Below, piece after piece: positions 13,415 through 20,633 of a DNA stretch of 64,000 bases. Origin of the DNA: Nocardia sp. alder85J (GTDB taxonomy: Bacteria; Actinomycetota; Actinomycetes; Mycobacteriales; Mycobacteriaceae); assembly GCF_020176955.2 (NCBI RefSeq), contig NZ_JAIUCZ020000014.1, positions 124,001 to 188,000 on the forward strand. The letters are read 5' to 3'. The notes below the pieces were generated by a model. The model saw nothing but the letters and a program-made list of their open reading frames with translations, made no database searches and had not been told where the DNA came from. The position numbers and the translations under genes were made by a program. How positions within the stretch are numbered: position 1 is the first letter of the stretch; each line of letters starts with the position of its first letter.

Positions 13415-13443
13415 TTGTCTGAGGAGTTATCACCGTCTAGTCT
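13415..13443 (+). promoter_or_regulatory. Promoter of the leucine leader/leuA unit
   Basis: A -35 TTGTCT (13,415-13,420), a 17-bp spacer and a -10 TAGTCT (13,438-13,443) are visible. The expected transcript start falls at about 13,450, at or one base before the ATG of the leader peptide, so the leader would be leaderless. The spacer (GAGGAGTTATCACCGTC) could also be an operator for the divergent GntR regulator. Confidence 0.6.
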
Positions 13444-13450
13444 AGGCCAC

Positions 13451-13498
13451 ATGGCTCAGGGTGTGCTGCTTCTCCTTCTCCGCCGCGGCGGGGTCTGA
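13451..13498 (+). CDS. leuL: Leucine leader peptide for leuA attenuation
   Basis: A 15-codon ORF encodes MAQGVLLLLLRRGGV with five consecutive leucine codons (ctg ctt ctc ctt ctc). It sits in front of a leucine-biosynthesis gene, starts about where transcription is expected to begin, and is followed after a few bases by a strong hairpin. This is the layout of a ribosome-mediated attenuator: when leucyl-tRNA is scarce the ribosome stalls in the leucine run and the RNA folds differently. Leucine leader peptides in front of leuA are known in actinobacteria. The ORF is too short for ordinary gene callers. Confidence 0.8.
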   Translation: MAQGVLLLLLRRGGV

Positions 13499-13500
13499 CG

Positions 13501-13542
13501 CGACCGGCACCCCGCCCGCGGGCCGTTGTGCTGTGCCGGTCG
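13501..13542 (+). promoter_or_regulatory. Attenuator hairpin downstream of the leucine leader peptide
   Basis: A perfect 10-bp stem, CGACCGGCAC with GTGCCGGTCG, encloses a 22-nt loop that contains a second palindrome, GCCCGCGGGC (13,514-13,523). The alternative pairings are what an attenuator needs. There is only a short CCCCCTT run after the stem, so it may act by termination or by hiding the leuA ribosome site. Confidence 0.6.
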
Positions 13543-13575
13543 ACCCCCTTCGACGCGAAAGCACTCGCCGACATC

Positions 13576-15291
13576 ATGACTTCCCACTGGAATCGCCAGC
13601 GTCCTTCCGTCATGCCCTCACATCGGTATTCCGATGTCTACCACAAGGTTTCGGTGCCGCTGACGCAGCGGCAGTGGCCGGCCAACCGGATAACCGCGGC
13701 GCCGCTGTGGGTACCGGTCGATCTGCGCGACGGCAACCAGGCCCTCGCCGAACCGATGGATCCGGACCGCAAGCGCCGGTTCTTCGAACTCATGGTCGCC
13801 ATGGGGTACAAGGAGATCGAGGTCGGCTACCCCAGCGCCTCGCAGACCGACTTCGATTTCGTCCGGCTGATCGGCACCGCGGGCCTGGCCCCGGAGGACG
13901 TGACGATCGTCGTGTTCACCCCCGCGCGACGGGATCTCATCGAGCGCACGGTGGCGTCGGTGGCGGGACTGACCAACGACGTGGTGATCCACATGTACAC
14001 GGCCACCGCGCCGGTGTGGCGGGATGTGGTGCTCGGCCGGTCCCGGGCCGAGGTGGCGGAGCTGATCCGCGACGCCGGCCGCGACATCCTGGAGCTGGCC
14101 GGGGATCGCGCGAACATCCGATTCGAGTTCTCCCCCGAGGTCTTCATGCTCACCGAACCGGATTACGTTCTGGAGGTGTGTGATTCGATGACCACGCTGT
14201 GGGACGCCACCCCGCGGCGTCCGGTGATCCTGAATCTGCCCGCCACCGTGGAGGTCGCGACCCCGAACGTGTACGCGGACCAGATCGAGTACATGCACCG
14301 CAACCTGTCCCGCCGCGACAGCGTGATCCTGTCCGTGCACCCGCACAACGACCGCGGCACCGGTGTCGCCTGCGCGGAACTGGCCGTACTGGCCGGCGCG
14401 CAACGGGTGGAGGGCTGCGTCTTCGGCAACGGTGAGCGCACCGGCAATGTGGACATCGCCACGCTGGCCTTGAATCTCCATGCGCAGGGGGTGGATCCGA
14501 TGATCGACTTCTCCGATATCGACGCGATCCGCCGCACCGTCGAATACTGCACCCGGATGCCGGTGCCCGAGCGGCACCCGTACGTCGGCGACCTGGTGTA
14601 CACCGCCTTCTCCGGCACCCATCAGGACGCCATCAAGAAGGGCTTCGCCGAACACCGGGACCGGGCCACCCGCCTGCACCGCTCCGAACGCGAAATCCCC
14701 TGGCAGGTACCCTATCTGCCGATCGACCCGGCCGATGTGGGCCGCTCCTACGATGCGGTGATCCGGGTGAACTCACAGTCCGGCAAGGGCGGCATCGCCT
14801 ACCTGCTGCACACCGAGTACGACCTGGATCTCCCCCGCCGCTTGCAGATCGACTTCGCCCACCACGTGCAGCGGCACACCGACGACACCGGAGCCGAGGT
14901 GACGGCGGCCACCCTGCTGGCGTTGCTGACTGCGACCTACTCCCCCGCGTCGAGTCGAATCCGTCTCCTCGACAGCATAGTTCGCAAGGAGCAGCTGCAC
15001 CTGACCCTCGACGTCGACGGCCGTCCCACCGAATACCGCATCCCGGTCGCGACACCCGCCGAATCCCTGGCGTCACTGCTCACCGAATCGGGCACGGACA
15101 TCGAGGTTCTGGCGGTGACCCGCCACCCCCGCCCCGACGGTTCCACCGTGGCCTACCTGGAGTACCGCACCGCCGGAAACACCCGCTGGGCCATCGGCTT
15201 CGGCGATACCGCGGCCACAGCGGCCGTCGCCGCGATTGTCGCCGCCGCCGAACTCGCCGTCCCCGAGCAACATCCGGTCGACGTGCACTGA
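13576..15291 (+). CDS. leuA: 2-isopropylmalate synthase
   Basis: This 571-aa cytoplasmic enzyme condenses acetyl-CoA with 2-oxoisovalerate, the first committed step of leucine synthesis. The TIM-barrel catalytic domain has the signature VPVDLRDGNQALAEPMDP and the metal-binding loop LSVHPHNDRGTGVA, with GYKEIEVGYPSASQTDFDF between. The C-terminal part (from about residue 430) is the LeuA regulatory/dimer domain that binds leucine. The ATG at 13,576 is preferred because the following HWNRQRPSVMPSHRY aligns with the mycobacterial LeuA N-terminus. The repeats seen in some M. tuberculosis LeuA proteins are absent. Upstream leader peptide and hairpin suggest leucine-responsive attenuation. It could be one of two LeuA paralogues in the genome. 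Confidence 0.9.
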   Translation: MTSHWNRQRPSVMPSHRYSDVYHKVSVPLTQRQWPANRITAAPLWVPVDLRDGNQALAEPMDPDRKRRFFELMVAMGYKEIEVGYPSASQTDFDFVRLIGTAGLAPEDVTIVVFTPARRDLIERTVASVAGLTNDVVIHMYTATAPVWRDVVLGRSRAEVAELIRDAGRDILELAGDRANIRFEFSPEVFMLTEPDYVLEVCDSMTTLWDATPRRPVILNLPATVEVATPNVYADQIEYMHRNLSRRDSVILSVHPHNDRGTGVACAELAVLAGAQRVEGCVFGNGERTGNVDIATLALNLHAQGVDPMIDFSDIDAIRRTVEYCTRMPVPERHPYVGDLVYTAFSGTHQDAIKKGFAEHRDRATRLHRSEREIPWQVPYLPIDPADVGRSYDAVIRVNSQSGKGGIAYLLHTEYDLDLPRRLQIDFAHHVQRHTDDTGAEVTAATLLALLTATYSPASSRIRLLDSIVRKEQLHLTLDVDGRPTEYRIPVATPAESLASLLTESGTDIEVLAVTRHPRPDGSTVAYLEYRTAGNTRWAIGFGDTAATAAVAAIVAAAELAVPEQHPVDVH

Positions 15292-15353
15292 TCCGGTCCG
15301 ACACCGGGCACGCGCCGTTCCAGCGGAAGGGTGCGTGCCCGCGAAACCCGCCC

Positions 15354-15704
15354 TCAGCGATGCCGGCCACCGCGTATCCCACCGTGGTGGGAACACGCTC
15401 CCCGAGTGTGCTCCGCATGGCTCTCGGTGCCGTCCTCGCACGGAATGCCACCCGAGCCGGTGTCGGAACTACCGCTGCCGGAACCGGATCCGGATCCGGT
15501 CGACGGCAGCGAGGGGCGCGCCACGCACGAGCCGGCGGCACCGCCGGTCCCACAGGCGACGACATCGGGCACCGCCGCCAGTGCGGACAGGGTCGGCAGT
15601 AGCGACAACGCGAGACCGGCGGTGAAAACCGCCACCGCCCGGCCGGGGCTCGAGAACCCCTGCTCGCCCGATCCGGAACGAGGTCGCCGCATTGCCTGGT
15701 TCAT
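15354..15704 (-). CDS. Secreted DUF3761-like protein (copy 1)
   Basis: This 116-aa protein has a basic N-terminus and a signal peptide (about residues 20-45, AVAVFTAGLALSLLPTLSALA), then a Ser/Gly-rich linker. The C-terminal module has four cysteines and the motif CEDGTESHAEHTRGACSHHG. The same end motif (C-x-D-G-x-x-S-x-A-x-H-x-R-G-A-C-S-x-H-G-G) is found in the gene at 17,197-17,505. The motif belongs to the small DUF3761 family, often found in secreted proteins; its function is unknown. The paired cysteines suggest disulfide bonds outside the cell. Confidence 0.7.
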   Translation of the reverse strand: MNQAMRRPRSGSGEQGFSSPGRAVAVFTAGLALSLLPTLSALAAVPDVVACGTGGAAGSCVARPSLPSTGSGSGSGSGSSDTGSGGIPCEDGTESHAEHTRGACSHHGGIRGGRHR

Positions 15705-15866
15705 CGATGAAACTCCTTGCTCCAGTACATATCTCCGCCGGGCCGCTGCCGGAAGACCGCCGATGCTATCAATCGGATCGGGCTGCGAGGGGTGATTCGG
15801 CCGCGCCGGATCGCACGCCGGAGCTATCGCGCGGCACGGGTCCGGCCGCGTCGCGCCGGGCGGACG

Positions 15867-16490
15867 TCAGGCGGAGTGGTCGATGCGGGGGGCGCGGGGG
15901 CTGCGGCGGTAGGCGGAGACGGCGGGTGAGGCGGGGAGCCAGAAGCGCCAGGGGCGGTCGGCGGCGAGACTGACGCCGACTCGGGGGCCGGTGGCGATGT
16001 CTGCGGAATTCGCTGGAGTGGAAGGGAGTTCGAGGCGGATCTCGGAGGACGGGTCGAGCAGAGGGGTGCCGTAGTCGGCCAGAGTCAGACCGAGGGCGCT
16101 GCCGAGGTTGCCGGGGCCGCGGGCCAGGGCGGCGTCGGTGCGGGCGGCGGGGCGGCGGGTGCGGGCGAGGTCGTGGCCGGCGATGACCTCACCGGATCGG
16201 ATCAGCGCGGCGCTCGCGGTACCGTCCGGGCCCGTGGTGACGTTGACGCAGGTGTGCATGCCGTAGCTGAAGTACACGTAGAGGACGCCGGGCGGGCCGA
16301 ACATCACCGCGTTGCGGCGGGTACGGCCGGGGGCGGAGTGGGAGGCGGGGTCGGGCCAGGGACCCGCGGGGTCGCCGCCGTAGGCCTCCACCTCGACGAT
16401 GCGTACCGCCACCGGACCGGATCGCAGGGTGGCGCCGAGCAGGCGGCGGGCCGCCGTCACCGGATCCACGGCGAGTTCTTCAGCCGACAC
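15867..16490 (-). CDS. mpg: 3-methyladenine DNA glycosylase (AAG/Mpg)
   Basis: This 207-aa enzyme excises alkylated purines (3-methyladenine, hypoxanthine) from DNA in base-excision repair. Family signatures are VRIVEVEAYGG (catalytic Glu region), DPASHSAPGRTRRNAVMFG, GVLYVYFSYGMHTCVNV and ARGPGNLGSALGL. The C-terminal GPRVGVSLAADRPWRFWL is also typical. The GTG at 16,490 (VSAEELAVDP) is chosen because it matches the start of the mycobacterial protein; an ATG 17 codons upstream would add an unconserved stretch. The gene is near tyrS as in Rv1688-Rv1689, though separated by several inserted genes. Confidence 0.9.
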   Translation of the reverse strand: MSAEELAVDPVTAARRLLGATLRSGPVAVRIVEVEAYGGDPAGPWPDPASHSAPGRTRRNAVMFGPPGVLYVYFSYGMHTCVNVTTGPDGTASAALIRSGEVIAGHDLARTRRPAARTDAALARGPGNLGSALGLTLADYGTPLLDPSSEIRLELPSTPANSADIATGPRVGVSLAADRPWRFWLPASPAVSAYRRSPRAPRIDHSA

Positions 16491-16572
16491 AGCGGACCAT
16501 TCTCGCCGATCGCCGAACCCGGCGCGCTCGGGGCCGTCCACCTGCGCGGGAACACGCGGGGAACTCGACGCG

Positions 16573-16599
16573 TTAGCACTCTCAGAGGTCGAGTGCTAA
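16573..16599. promoter_or_regulatory. CIRCE element (HrcA operator)
   Basis: A perfect inverted repeat TTAGCACTC-N9-GAGTGCTAA, identical to the consensus operator of the heat-shock repressor HrcA, lies 45 bp upstream of the Hsp20 start. It predicts heat induction of that gene through HrcA. Confidence 0.95.
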
Positions 16600-16643
16600 C
16601 TCTGGACTCGGCCGGCGACAAGTGGACGATCAGGAGAATCGCT

Positions 16644-17141
16644 ATGGCTATTGCAGTTCGTCGTACCAGCTGGGATCCGTTCACCGCACTGCTGCGGCAG
16701 GTCGACGGTGACTTCGACGCGATCGTGCGGCGCGCCTTCACCGGCGCCGTACCGGCCCGCACCGGTTTCGTACCGGCCGCCGACGTGGCCCGGGACGGGG
16801 CCGACGTGGTGGTCACCCTGGAGTTGCCGGGTGTGGCCGCCGAGGACGTGACGGTCGAGGTCGCCGATCATCGGCTGCGCGTCACCGGTCAGCGCCGCGA
16901 GGAGCAGGCCACCGACAAGGACGGGGTGCTGATCCGCGAGATCCGCACCGGTTCGTTCCGGCGCGAGTTCGCGCTCCCCGAGCACGTCACCGCCGAGGCG
17001 ATCGAGGCCGAGCAGGCCGACGGCATCCTGCGGATCCGGGTGCGCGAGGTGGCGGCGCCGAAGCCGCAGGCCCGCAAGATCGAGGTGCGGAGCTCCGCGC
17101 CGCGGGCGGTCGAGGCCGACACCCCGGCACAGGGCGAGTGA
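16644..17141 (+). CDS. Small heat-shock protein, Hsp20 family
   Basis: This 165-aa ATP-independent chaperone holds unfolding proteins in the cytoplasm. The alpha-crystallin domain spans about residues 40-140: FVPAADVARDGADVVVTLEL, PGVAAEDVTVEVADHRLRVT, and the closing RIRVREVAAPKP. The conserved GXLXXXXP-like end is weak (DGILRIRVRE). The ATG at 16,644 follows a CAGGAG ribosome site. Upstream lies a perfect CIRCE element, so regulation by HrcA is expected. A strong inverted repeat follows the stop codon. Confidence 0.92.
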   Translation: MAIAVRRTSWDPFTALLRQVDGDFDAIVRRAFTGAVPARTGFVPAADVARDGADVVVTLELPGVAAEDVTVEVADHRLRVTGQRREEQATDKDGVLIREIRTGSFRREFALPEHVTAEAIEAEQADGILRIRVREVAAPKPQARKIEVRSSAPRAVEADTPAQGE

Positions 17142-17156
17142 TTTCATTCCCCCGAA

Positions 17157-17189
17157 ATTCCGGCCCGGCAGCGCGCTGCCGGGCCGGAA
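17157..17189. terminator. Bidirectional terminator after hsp20
   Basis: ATTCCGGCCCGGCAGC pairs with GCTGCCGGGCCGGAAT around a one-base loop. It sits between the converging ends of hsp20 (17,141) and the DUF3761 gene (17,197), so it can end both transcripts. Confidence 0.85.
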
Positions 17190-17196
17190 TCGTCTG

Positions 17197-17505
17197 TCAG
17201 CCGGGCACATTCACCAGCCAGTGATCCACCCCGCCGTGCCCGGAGCAGGCGCCGCGACGGTGCTGCGCGAAGCTGTACTCGCCGTCGCGGCACAGGACCG
17301 TCGCATCGCCCGGGGCCGTCTGCGACTGCTCGGGGCGGTGCACGCAGGCATGGTCGACATTCTCGTAATCACCTGCGGGACAGGAGATGAAGGCCGGTGC
17401 GGCTTCGGCGCCGGGTGCGGCCAAGGTGGCACCGGTGACGAAGATCCCGGCAATCAGTGCGATACGCCACAAACGGACATCGGCGCAACGCATTTCGTTG
17501 TTCAC
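17197..17505 (-). CDS. Secreted DUF3761 protein (copy 2)
   Basis: This 102-aa protein starts VNNEMRCADVRLWR at a GTG with an AGGAG ribosome site 8-9 bp upstream. A signal peptide (about residues 12-36, IALIAGIFVTGATLAAPGAEA) is followed by the mature part APAFISCPAGDYENVDHACV. It ends with the DUF3761 motif CRDGEYSFAQHRRGACSGHG, matching the copy at 15,354-15,704. The conserved cysteines suggest two disulfide bonds. The function of the family is unknown. Confidence 0.8.
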   Translation of the reverse strand: MNNEMRCADVRLWRIALIAGIFVTGATLAAPGAEAAPAFISCPAGDYENVDHACVHRPEQSQTAPGDATVLCRDGEYSFAQHRRGACSGHGGVDHWLVNVPG

Positions 17506-17609
17506 TTGCGAAACTCCTACGGCTGTACAACGTTCCGGCCGAAGTAGCTCCTGGCCGGGGACCGCCGCCACTCTATGCCCCGGCACGCCGGTGTGCGGAG
17601 GTTATCGGA

Positions 17610-18524
17610 TCACTGTTCGGACTCGGTCCGCCGCAGGCCGGACAGTTTGCCCGGATTGACCTGGAACCACACATCGTGCAAGCGGTCGTCGACGATGCCG
17701 TAGGTGATCGCGCCGAGCTGATATTCGCCGAGCACCACCAGCAGGCCGAGTTCGCCGTTGATCGTCGCCGGTTCCAGCCGGGCGCCGGCCACCTCGGGTT
17801 TCGCTATCACACCCAGCAGCCAGCGGGCGACGTGATCGGGGCCGAACAGCGGGCGGCGGGCGGCGGTGACCTTGCCGCCGCCGTCGTTCCACAGCGTCAC
17901 ATCGGGGGCGAGCAACTCCATCAGCGCGTTCACGTCACCACCGTGGGCCGCCGCGAGGAACTTCCGGGTGACCTCGGCGCGCCGATCGCCGTCGGTGTCG
18001 AAGCGGGGCCGGCGGGACTCCACGTGCGCGCGGGCACGGTGGGCGATCTGCCGGATCGTCGCCTCCGGCCGGTCGACGAAGCCGGCGATCTCGGCGTGCG
18101 AGTAGCCGAACACCTCACGCAACACGAACACCGCGCGTTCGATCGGACTCAGGGTTTCCAGGACCACCAGCATCGCGGTCGATACGGTGTCGGCCATCTC
18201 GGACTCCTCGGCGGCGTTCGGTGCGGTCAGCAGCGGCTCCGGCAGCCAGGGGCCGACGTAGTTCTCCCGGGTGGCGCGGGCGGAGGTGAGCCGGTTCAGC
18301 GACAGATTGGTCACCGTCCGCACCAGGTAGGATTTCGGGTGCTCGACCGAATCACGTTCCACCTCATGCCATTTCAGCCAGGCGTCCTGCAGGATGTCCT
18401 CGGCGTCGGTGACCGTGCCCAGCATCCGGTACGCGGTGCCGAACAACAGGCGGCGATGCTCGAGGAACGGGTCGGCGACGGTGTCGTCGTGGATGTCGTC
18501 CTGCACGGGGTCATCGTCTCCCAT
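17610..18524 (-). CDS. ECF41-type sigma factor with SnoaL-like C-terminal domain
   Basis: This 304-aa protein has an N-terminal ECF sigma module: region 2 is RRLLFGTAYRMLGTVTDAED with ILQDAWLKW, and region 4 is LSPIERAVFVLREVFGYSHA with EIAGFVDRPEATIRQIAHRA. The C-terminal NTF2/SnoaL-like extension (about residues 185-300) is the hallmark of ECF41 (SigJ-like) factors. The family motifs WLPEP, DGGGK and NPGKL are all visible. In ECF41 factors this extension acts as a built-in regulator in place of a separate anti-sigma factor. The gene follows the oxidoreductase after 18 bp on the same strand, the standard partnership for this group. Confidence 0.92.
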   Translation of the reverse strand: MGDDDPVQDDIHDDTVADPFLEHRRLLFGTAYRMLGTVTDAEDILQDAWLKWHEVERDSVEHPKSYLVRTVTNLSLNRLTSARATRENYVGPWLPEPLLTAPNAAEESEMADTVSTAMLVVLETLSPIERAVFVLREVFGYSHAEIAGFVDRPEATIRQIAHRARAHVESRRPRFDTDGDRRAEVTRKFLAAAHGGDVNALMELLAPDVTLWNDGGGKVTAARRPLFGPDHVARWLLGVIAKPEVAGARLEPATINGELGLLVVLGEYQLGAITYGIVDDRLHDVWFQVNPGKLSGLRRTESEQ

Positions 18525-18545
18525 GACGCGGGGGGCTCGGAAGAT

Positions 18546-19727
18546 TCACGCGGCCTTGGTTGCCCGCGCCGCCGCACGGGCCCCGGCGGAGAACTTCACC
18601 GGCATGTTCGCGCGCCGGCTCAGCCGGAACGACGGCCACGGGCTGGAGCTCACGAACTCCTTGTACAACACCGCCGCACGGCCGGTCAGATACCAGGGGC
18701 CGGGCGTGTCGTCACCCCGGGTGAACTGGATGACCCCGTCCCGGCGGCCCAGGCTCACCGGCTGATGGATGTAGCCGAAGCGGAACGGCCGCACGGCCTT
18801 TCCGCGCAATCGCCGCGCGATGGTGTCGGCCACGTACGCACCGGTCGGCATGCCGCTCTGGCAGGTGCCGTGGATCCGGCCCCACGGCTGCGACACCGCG
18901 GCGGCATCGCCGACGGCGTACACGTCCGGATGCGAGACCGACCGCAACGTGGGATCGGTGATCACCGCACCCTGGTCGTCGGTGTCGATGCCGGCGGCGG
19001 CCGCCAGTTCGGGGACGCGCACACCGGCGGTCCAGAGGGTCAGATCCGAGTGCAGGACCTCGCCGGTGTCCAGTTCGACCGCCTCGGGCAGCACCTTCGC
19101 GACCCGGACACCGACGCGGCGGGCGATGCCGAACCGATCCAGCGCGCGGGTGAGGTGAGCACGGGCCTTCGCACCCATCATCGCGCCCGGCTCGCCGGTG
19201 CCGATCATGGTGACGGTGACGCCGGGATGGCTGTCGGCGATTTCCGTGGCGACCTCGATCCCGGTCAGCCCGGCCCCCACCACGGTGACCGCGCCACCGG
19301 TCGCCGCCAGGCGATCGGCGAATTCGTGCGCGAGTTGCGGGCTGTTGAGGGTCCAGGCGTGCTCGGCGGCGCCGGGCACGCGCGCGGTGTCGGTGATGCT
19401 GCCGAGGGCGTAGACCAGGGTGTCGTAGGGCAGCACCGCGCCGTCGTCGAGGGTGACGCGATGCGCGGCGGTATCGATGGCGGTGGCCCGCGCCCGGTGG
19501 AAATCGACGCCGGTACCGGCCAGCAATTCGGGAATGCGCAGGTCGGCGAGCTGCTGACCGGCGGCGATCTGGTGACTGCGCAGCCGCTCGGTGAATCGTT
19601 CGGAGGGATTGACCAAAGTGAGGTGGACCGGCAGCCGGTGGGTGCGGTGGGCCAGCCGGGCGGTGGCCATCATGCCGGTGTAGCCGGCGCCGAGGACGAC
19701 GATCTCATGGGTCGGGGTGGCGTTCAT
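18546..19727 (-). CDS. FAD-dependent NAD(P)H dehydrogenase-like oxidoreductase
   Basis: This 393-aa flavoprotein is related to NDH-2 and other pyridine-nucleotide-disulfide oxidoreductases. Two dinucleotide-binding folds are visible: IVVLGAGYTGMMATARLA near the N-terminus (FAD) and VTVVGAGLTGIEVATEIA (NAD(P)H), plus the FAD motif SHPDVYAVGDAAAV. There is no clear membrane anchor; the C-terminus is basic. Its substrate cannot be named. It is the first gene of the operon that ends with the ECF41 sigma factor, so it is probably the main target of that factor. The ATG at 19,727 (MNATPTHEIVV) is chosen because it begins directly before the FAD fold. Confidence 0.88.
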   Translation of the reverse strand: MNATPTHEIVVLGAGYTGMMATARLAHRTHRLPVHLTLVNPSERFTERLRSHQIAAGQQLADLRIPELLAGTGVDFHRARATAIDTAAHRVTLDDGAVLPYDTLVYALGSITDTARVPGAAEHAWTLNSPQLAHEFADRLAATGGAVTVVGAGLTGIEVATEIADSHPGVTVTMIGTGEPGAMMGAKARAHLTRALDRFGIARRVGVRVAKVLPEAVELDTGEVLHSDLTLWTAGVRVPELAAAAGIDTDDQGAVITDPTLRSVSHPDVYAVGDAAAVSQPWGRIHGTCQSGMPTGAYVADTIARRLRGKAVRPFRFGYIHQPVSLGRRDGVIQFTRGDDTPGPWYLTGRAAVLYKEFVSSSPWPSFRLSRRANMPVKFSAGARAAARATKAA

Positions 19728-19768
19728 CGTGGGCTCCGAGGGCTCGGTGGATTCGATGTCGGCTATGG

Positions 19769-19795
19769 GACAAGGCAGCTCACCCATCCGTGACA
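19769..19795 (-). promoter_or_regulatory. Candidate ECF41 promoter
   Basis: On the minus strand a TGTCAC (19,795-19,790), 17 bp and a TGTC (19,772-19,769) lie about 42 bp before the oxidoreductase start. ECF41 factors use a TGTCACA-type -35 and CGTC-type -10, so this is a near match and would make the operon self-regulated. Confidence 0.45.
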
Positions 19796-19904
19796 CCCGA
19801 TGACGTGACCCGCATCACAGGCGTCGAACCCCTCGGGAACAGGAACCCGGTGGACACGGGTTGACACACCGAGAGCACCCCGCCCCCGAGCTAGTGAGGA
19901 TTCC

Positions 19905-20624
19905 ATGGCCGTGCAGGTCGAGATCTGGACCGACATCAACTGCCCGTTCTGCTACCTGGGCAAACGCCGGTTCGAGGAGGCGCTGCACGGATTCCCGCAC
20001 CGGGACGCGGTGCAGGTCGTGCACCGCTCCTTCGAACTCGATCCGACGCTGCCCGCCGGGCACAGCGAGGCGGTGGTCCCGCACATCGCGCACAAGTACG
20101 GGATCAGCGAGGCTCAGGCCGAGGCCAACGAGCGCGGCCTGGGTGCGCAGGCCGAGGCGATGGGTCTGCCCTACCGGACCTCCGGCCGCGATTTCGGCAA
20201 CAGCTTCGACATGCACCGCCTGTTGCAGTACGCGCTGGCACACGGCAAACAGGAACAGATGCTCGACGCGCTCTACCGCGGCAACTTCGCCGAGGCGCAG
20301 CCGGTGTTCGGCGACACCGACCGCCTGGTGAAGCTCGCCACCGAGGCCGGATTCGACGAGACCGACGTGCGCGCGGTCCTCGGCGACCCGGACGCCTACG
20401 CCGACGCGGTCCGCGACGACGAGCGCGAGGCCGCCCGCCTCGGCGCGACCGGGGTGCCGTTCTTCGTGTTCGACCGCAAATACGGTGTGTCCGGGGCCCA
20501 GCCCGCGGAGGTCTTCACCCAGGTGCTCGAGCGGGCGTGGTCCGACCACGAACCGGCGCTCGAGGTGATCGGCGACGCGGACGCCTGCGGACCGGACGGG
20601 TGCGCACTGCCGGAACGGGATTGA
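19905..20624 (+). CDS. DsbA-family oxidoreductase (FrnE-like)
   Basis: This 239-aa cytoplasmic thioredoxin-fold protein has a CPFC active site in IWTDINCPFCYLGKRRFEEA (about residues 14-17) and an inserted helical domain. The second half has LGATGVPFFVFDRKYGVSGA, where the cis-proline (GVP) is placed as in DsbA/FrnE. There is no signal peptide, so it is not a classical periplasmic DsbA. FrnE-like proteins act as disulfide isomerases or polyketide-related oxidoreductases. Two further cysteines near the C-terminus (DACGPDGCALPERD) may be redox-active. It is divergent to the oxidoreductase/ECF41 operon. Confidence 0.9.
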   Translation: MAVQVEIWTDINCPFCYLGKRRFEEALHGFPHRDAVQVVHRSFELDPTLPAGHSEAVVPHIAHKYGISEAQAEANERGLGAQAEAMGLPYRTSGRDFGNSFDMHRLLQYALAHGKQEQMLDALYRGNFAEAQPVFGDTDRLVKLATEAGFDETDVRAVLGDPDAYADAVRDDEREAARLGATGVPFFVFDRKYGVSGAQPAEVFTQVLERAWSDHEPALEVIGDADACGPDGCALPERD

Positions 20625-20633
20625 ATTCGGCGG

